Shown here piece by piece: positions 7,361 to 10,304 of a DNA stretch of 10,304 bases. The DNA lies in NCBI GenBank assembly GCA_900128585.1, contig LT642650.1, positions 2,725 to 13,028 of the forward strand, given 5' to 3'. The first letter of the stretch is position 1. The number at the start of each line of letters is the position of its first letter. This DNA is from Stramenopiles sp. TOSAG23-3 (lineage: Eukaryota; Sar). The notes beneath the pieces were generated by a model. The model was not told where the DNA came from and ran no database searches. It saw nothing but the letters and a program-made list of their open reading frames with translations. A program made the translations under genes and the position numbers.

Positions 7361-7385
7361 AAAAATAAACAAATTATATCATTTA

Positions 7386-9464
7386 TTAATGGATTGACTT
7401 TGACGTTTTTTTAGTAGGGTTGTACCACTGGTTGTGGCCTTGGAACGTGGGTTTGATCCTTGGCACTTGGCGCCCAAGCAACAAGTTCGAAAATTCACTG
7501 TAACCCAACTGACCATTGTTGTCAGCATCGTAGGCCTTGAAAAGCGCGTCAGCGTCGCTGTTGCGATAGTTCAAATTGGCAAGAGCAGCACGGAACTCGG
7601 ACAAAGACAGAAACCCGCTCCCGTCCGTGTCGTAGCGTTTCATAAGTTTTTCAAGTTCTCTACTTTTGCGGTTGATGCTGGTGGAAAAGTTGGCCATGCT
7701 TTCTACTTTATTCCGCAAACTTTCTTCTAGGACCATGAGATTCCCGTTGGTATCGCCCCGGGTCGCCTCCTCGATCGCACTCTGCATGCTCGCGCCACTG
7801 GCGTTCCCCCTCGCGCCGGTCTCGGGGGCCCTTCCCTGCCCATCCCCATACACTGCCGCGATAAATTCGTCTATGGAAATCTTTCCATCCGAGCTCGAGT
7901 CAAACCTTTCAAAGAGCATGTCGCAGTCGGCGCCGAAGCAAGCGAAGCTCCCCATGGCGGTAAAAAACTCATCCTTCGAAATGAACCCACTTTTGTCAAG
8001 GTCATAACCTGAAAACATATGTTTCAGCGCACGCTGTTGGTCCCTCATGGTGCCGTAGTTGGACGCCGTCTCGATCTTTCGGCGAATCCCTTCTTGCAAC
8101 CGGAGGAGTCGCTCCTGGGGGTTGGTGTACTTGTGCCCCGGCTGGTCTGAGGCTTCGCCGCGCCGGTTGGCGGGGTTGGGCTTCTGCTCGATGCTCAGCA
8201 CCTTTGCGTAGTAGCCTCGGGTAAAATCGTTACAGGCAACAATGCCCACTTCCCTGCCAAACATAACGAGCGTGTTCCCTACCAACAGGTCCCGCGGCCC
8301 GTAGAACTTGGCGGGGGCGCTGGTGAAAGACGCCACGCCGGAGCCGTGCTGCGCTTCTGGGACCGCAAGCCTTCCGCGGTTGATGCGGAACCTCGAGGTG
8401 AGGTCTCTCCCCGAGTTCATCCCCGTCATTTCGTTCACTTCAATGGTGTCGTCTACAAGAAAGTACTTTATCTTTAGTTTCCTAACCCCCCCTTGCAAAT
8501 CGGAGTTGTCGTCCCACGCGCCGATGAACTCTAGTACCTTCCCGTCCATGTTCAAGAATTGGCTGTGGTCCGCCCGCTCGCCCCGGCCTTTTTTCTGGAC
8601 AGGGCGAACGAGGTCGTTCCCCATGCCCGGCTCGAAGGCGCGGCGAGCCGGGACGTTAGGGAGTTTCATCGGCTGGGCCATGATAATGTCCGAGAACTCG
8701 TTCGCAAAGTACTCGCGGGTTGCCCTTTCCGCGTCGTTGATGACGAACTGGCGACCGTTCACCCTCATCCTCTTGCCCACGGCAAAGTCCCCGGGCATGT
8801 AGCATTCTCCCGTGCTCTTCAGCAGTTTCGTGCGCTTCATGAAGCAGCCTTGGGGGGTGCCACTGTTCTGGGTCCTGATCTCAATGATCTCCACCGATTT
8901 ATCCTGCATGTAGTATGAGATGACAAACTTTCGAATGTCGAAGCCTTCGCCTTCGGAGTCGAACCAGGGCTCTTTGAAGTATGCGTTGAACCTCAGCACG
9001 ATCTTGTCGTACTTCAGCCAGGTTGGGACAGCCGCCGGGACGGCGGCTTTCCTCGGCCCGAACCGCTGCACCTTCATGGTGTCGCTTACGTCGGTCGATT
9101 TTAGCGCGGCCGGGGCGTTGCTCCCGAGTTGATTGCTCATCTTGTCGTTTTGCAGCTGAAGCTCCTTCAGCTGGTTGTCCAGCTCCAAGCGCTTTCGTAG
9201 GGCGGCCTCGCGTTCACGCTCGTACTTTAGCAGCCGCTCCCTCTCTTGAATTTCCTTGGTGATGTCGTCCATTTCCTGCTCTGGCTTGGGCCGGGAGGCC
9301 AAAACCTTTTGTTGATGCTCCATCTTTTTCTTCAAATCGAGCAAATCTGAACCGACCAGCGTGGACGCGCCCATACGACGACCCTCGGCAACGCGGCCCG
9401 AACTGTAACGGCCGCGGACGGGGGGGGCAGGCCCACCGATATTGGCAGCGTTGGCAGCGTTCAT
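7386..9464 (-). CDS. DM10 x2 / EF-hand x4 axonemal protein, RIB72/EFHC-like
   Basis: This encodes 692 residues. Residues 41-115 are a charged coiled coil. The first DM10 domain (about 149-253) has the family words F-x-A-Y-F-K-E-P near 159-166, I-E-I-R-x-Q-N-S-G near 194-202, and a closing A-T-R-E-Y-F. The second DM10 domain spans about 303-420 and ends D413-F-T-R-G-Y-Y. Four canonical EF-hand loops follow: D488-E499, D522-E533, D612-E623 and D646-E657, each with Gly at position 6. DM10 proteins such as RIB72, EFHC1 and EFHC2 bind the inner wall of ciliary doublet microtubules, so this one probably works in the axoneme with calcium sensing. RIB72 and EFHC1 usually have three DM10 domains and fewer or less regular EF-hands, so this is a relative rather than an exact orthologue. 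The ATG has A at -3. The gene is much richer in GC than its flanks. Confidence 0.92.
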   Translation of the reverse strand: MNAANAANIGGPAPPVRGRYSSGRVAEGRRMGASTLVGSDLLDLKKKMEHQQKVLASRPKPEQEMDDITKEIQERERLLKYEREREAALRKRLELDNQLKELQLQNDKMSNQLGSNAPAALKSTDVSDTMKVQRFGPRKAAVPAAVPTWLKYDKIVLRFNAYFKEPWFDSEGEGFDIRKFVISYYMQDKSVEIIEIRTQNSGTPQGCFMKRTKLLKSTGECYMPGDFAVGKRMRVNGRQFVINDAERATREYFANEFSDIIMAQPMKLPNVPARRAFEPGMGNDLVRPVQKKGRGERADHSQFLNMDGKVLEFIGAWDDNSDLQGGVRKLKIKYFLVDDTIEVNEMTGMNSGRDLTSRFRINRGRLAVPEAQHGSGVASFTSAPAKFYGPRDLLVGNTLVMFGREVGIVACNDFTRGYYAKVLSIEQKPNPANRRGEASDQPGHKYTNPQERLLRLQEGIRRKIETASNYGTMRDQQRALKHMFSGYDLDKSGFISKDEFFTAMGSFACFGADCDMLFERFDSSSDGKISIDEFIAAVYGDGQGRAPETGARGNASGASMQSAIEEATRGDTNGNLMVLEESLRNKVESMANFSTSINRKSRELEKLMKRYDTDGSGFLSLSEFRAALANLNYRNSDADALFKAYDADNNGQLGYSEFSNLLLGRQVPRIKPTFQGHNQWYNPTKKTSKSIH

Positions 9465-9485
9465 GTTCTTTTACTTTTGGGTACG

Positions 9486-9497
9486 CACGTGTTTATA
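9486..9497 (-). promoter_or_regulatory. CACGTG next to TATAAA upstream of the DM10/EF-hand gene
   Basis: CACGTG (9486-9491) lies 22-27 bases upstream of the ATG, directly next to a minus-strand TATAAA (9492-9497). If TATAAA were a true TATA box, transcription would start almost at the ATG and leave nearly no leader. Either the leader is very short or the TATAAA is incidental. Confidence 0.25.
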
Positions 9498-9693
9498 AAA
9501 AGTAAAGGCTGGAATGTCTTTCTCTGCGTTTAATAATGTCTATCTATGTGTATGTTCGCAATTGAGTGAATGACACTCTTTTGTGATATTTCCCCCCTTG
9601 TGTTGTCATTCTATTTCATTTGGATGACGTGCATATATATTCGTTTTTTCTTTTTTTTTGAAAAAATGGAAGAGAAGAAGAAAAACATAAAAT

Positions 9694-9765
9694 AATAATA
9701 ATATAGAAATAACATTGAAACCGTTAATAATTTTCAATTTTATTTTTATCTACTATATTATTATT
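9694..9765. repeat. AT-rich inverted repeat from AAT/ATT microsatellites
   Basis: AATAATAATATAG (9694-9706) and CTATATTATTATT (9753-9765) are perfect 13-bp complements with a 46-base loop. With one slipped AAT unit the arms extend further outward. The shared non-repeat end (ATAG/CTAT) is slightly more than two random microsatellites would give, but slippage remains the simple explanation. Confidence 0.45.
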
Positions 9766-10132
9766 TTATTTTATTATTGTACAGTATATTATTATTTATT
9801 ATTATTATTATGGAAGGAAGATGACAATTGTAATAAGTATAAAATAAGAATACATAACTAAATAGAACAAACATATATCAAAGTCTCCAATTGCTGCTTT
9901 TACTACAGTTCTTGATCGCACTGCATTTCCTAGACTACGCCAATGGAAGTGCGGACAGTCTAAATTCAGTTATAAATTATGAAAGCCCAAAAAAATATTC
10001 AGTCTCTGTTCTCTGTTCTCTGTCTTATTTTGCTCATTTTGGACATTTGCCCGTACAGATATTTTATTTAATTGTAATTTGATGTTATAAGCTAACTATA
10101 TAGATAATAATAATATTAATGGCCAATTTAAG

Positions 10133-10195
10133 TTACAAAATGTACATCTCATCGCCAAATGCAGAAGCTGTTTTTTTTTTAGCAGCTTCTTCCAT
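10133..10195 (-). other. Possible 20-codon ORF or terminal exon overlapping a hairpin
   Basis: On the minus strand an ATG at 10195 opens a 20-codon frame to TAA at 10133. It starts M-E-E-A-A, has three lysines, and ends G-D-E-M-Y-I-L. Its composition is more protein-like than the surrounding A/T sequence, and in-frame stops lie just upstream. It could be the last exon of a gene entering from the right. The same bases form a hairpin: AGAAGCTG (10163-10170) pairs with CAGCTTCT (10183-10190) around T10-AG. Either reading could be chance. Confidence 0.2.
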
Positions 10196-10304
10196 AGTAC
10201 CTCATCATATTTTCTGTTGATACAATTTAAGAAATAATATTTGTATTTATATATCTTAAATTAGTATACTTTAAAGTATTTTATTTATTTATTCAAGTCT
10301 TTTT

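Larger units (their letters stand above)
6252..7385. other. Spacer: PKA-R upstream region and DM10-gene 3' flank
   Basis: This 1.13 kb AT-rich spacer lies between two head-to-tail minus-strand genes. The end near 6252 should hold the PKA-R promoter and leader, and the end near 7385 the DM10-gene 3' untranslated region. It contains TTG repeats (6464-6492), TAGGTACCTA (6665-6674), TACCGGTA (6690-6697), an A/T inverted repeat (6712-6721 with 6746-6755), GCCGG/CCGGC arms (6774-6787), (TACC)x4 with a palindrome (7031-7057) and a 3 x 7-base repeat (7162-7182). I see no gene in it. Confidence 0.6.
9465..10304. other. AT-rich region upstream of the DM10/EF-hand gene
   Basis: Most of this 840-base stretch is A/T simple sequence, including ATT/AAT microsatellites at 9687-9706 and 9753-9811. 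A patch at about 9885-10050 is less AT-rich but has no ATG-started gene in any frame I checked. A short possible coding end lies at 10133-10195 on the minus strand. Apart from the promoter of the DM10 gene near 9465, I see no clear function. Confidence 0.5.

Noticed and set aside
8308-8802. 164-codon and neighbouring plus-strand frames antisense to the DM10 gene
   Set aside because: They are GC-driven open frames opposite a well-supported gene with recognisable DM10 domains.
9030-9048. AGCCGCC/GGCGGCT hairpin in the DM10 gene
   Set aside because: It follows from the tandem A-A-V-P-A-A-V-P codons at residues 140-147 and needs no structural explanation.
9442-9459. Tandem TTGGCAGCG 9-mer at the start of the DM10 gene
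   Set aside because: It simply encodes the N-A-A-N-A-A repeat at the N-terminus; a minor slippage duplication.
1-10304. tRNA, rRNA, CRISPR array, transposase or viral gene
   Set aside because: I saw no tRNA box pattern, spaced direct-repeat array or mobile-element protein on either strand.

Overview
The window reads as a nuclear genomic segment from a flagellated unicellular eukaryote, probably an alga or related protist. It holds four intron-free protein genes separated by AT-rich, simple-repeat-laden spacers. The evidence for a eukaryote is a PKA regulatory subunit, a DM10/EF-hand protein of the axonemal doublet type (RIB72/EFHC family), a signal-peptide protein with an unusual Cys/Tyr tail, and start codons that all have a purine at -3. 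From memory, tails of this Cys/Tyr type occur in conserved hypothetical proteins of stramenopile, haptophyte and other algae, but that is not verified here. I cannot name the species.

Layout: (1) 206-1219, minus: a 337-residue coiled-coil protein with a degenerate EF-hand-like C-terminus. (2) 1220-2518: a 1.3 kb divergent spacer with a nested inverted repeat around an 11-G run, TACCGGTA palindromes and polypyrimidine/polypurine microsatellites. (3) 2519-4873, plus: a 784-residue secreted protein of unknown function, with a long helical region, an amphipathic Thr/Leu/Pro-rich segment, a CxxC-CxxC cluster and a YY-repeat tail. (4) 4874-5045: a 172-bp convergent spacer. (5) 5046-6251, minus: PKA regulatory subunit. 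(6) 6252-7385: a spacer carrying the PKA-R upstream region and the 3' flank of the next gene. (7) 7386-9464, minus: a DM10 x2 plus EF-hand x4 protein. (8) 9465-10304: AT-rich spacer with repeats and one possible C-terminal coding fragment on the minus strand.

PKA-R and the DM10/EF-hand protein lie head-to-tail and fit a cilium/second-messenger theme: cAMP signalling and a Ca2+-binding microtubule protein. Nothing in the sequence shows co-regulation. The coding regions, above all the DM10 gene, are much richer in GC than the spacers, so gene borders are easy to see.

The least explained item is the 784-residue secreted protein. Also notable are a PKA-R that pairs an RI-like docking domain with an RII-like inhibitor site, and a DM10 protein with two DM10 domains and a duplicated EF-hand module.
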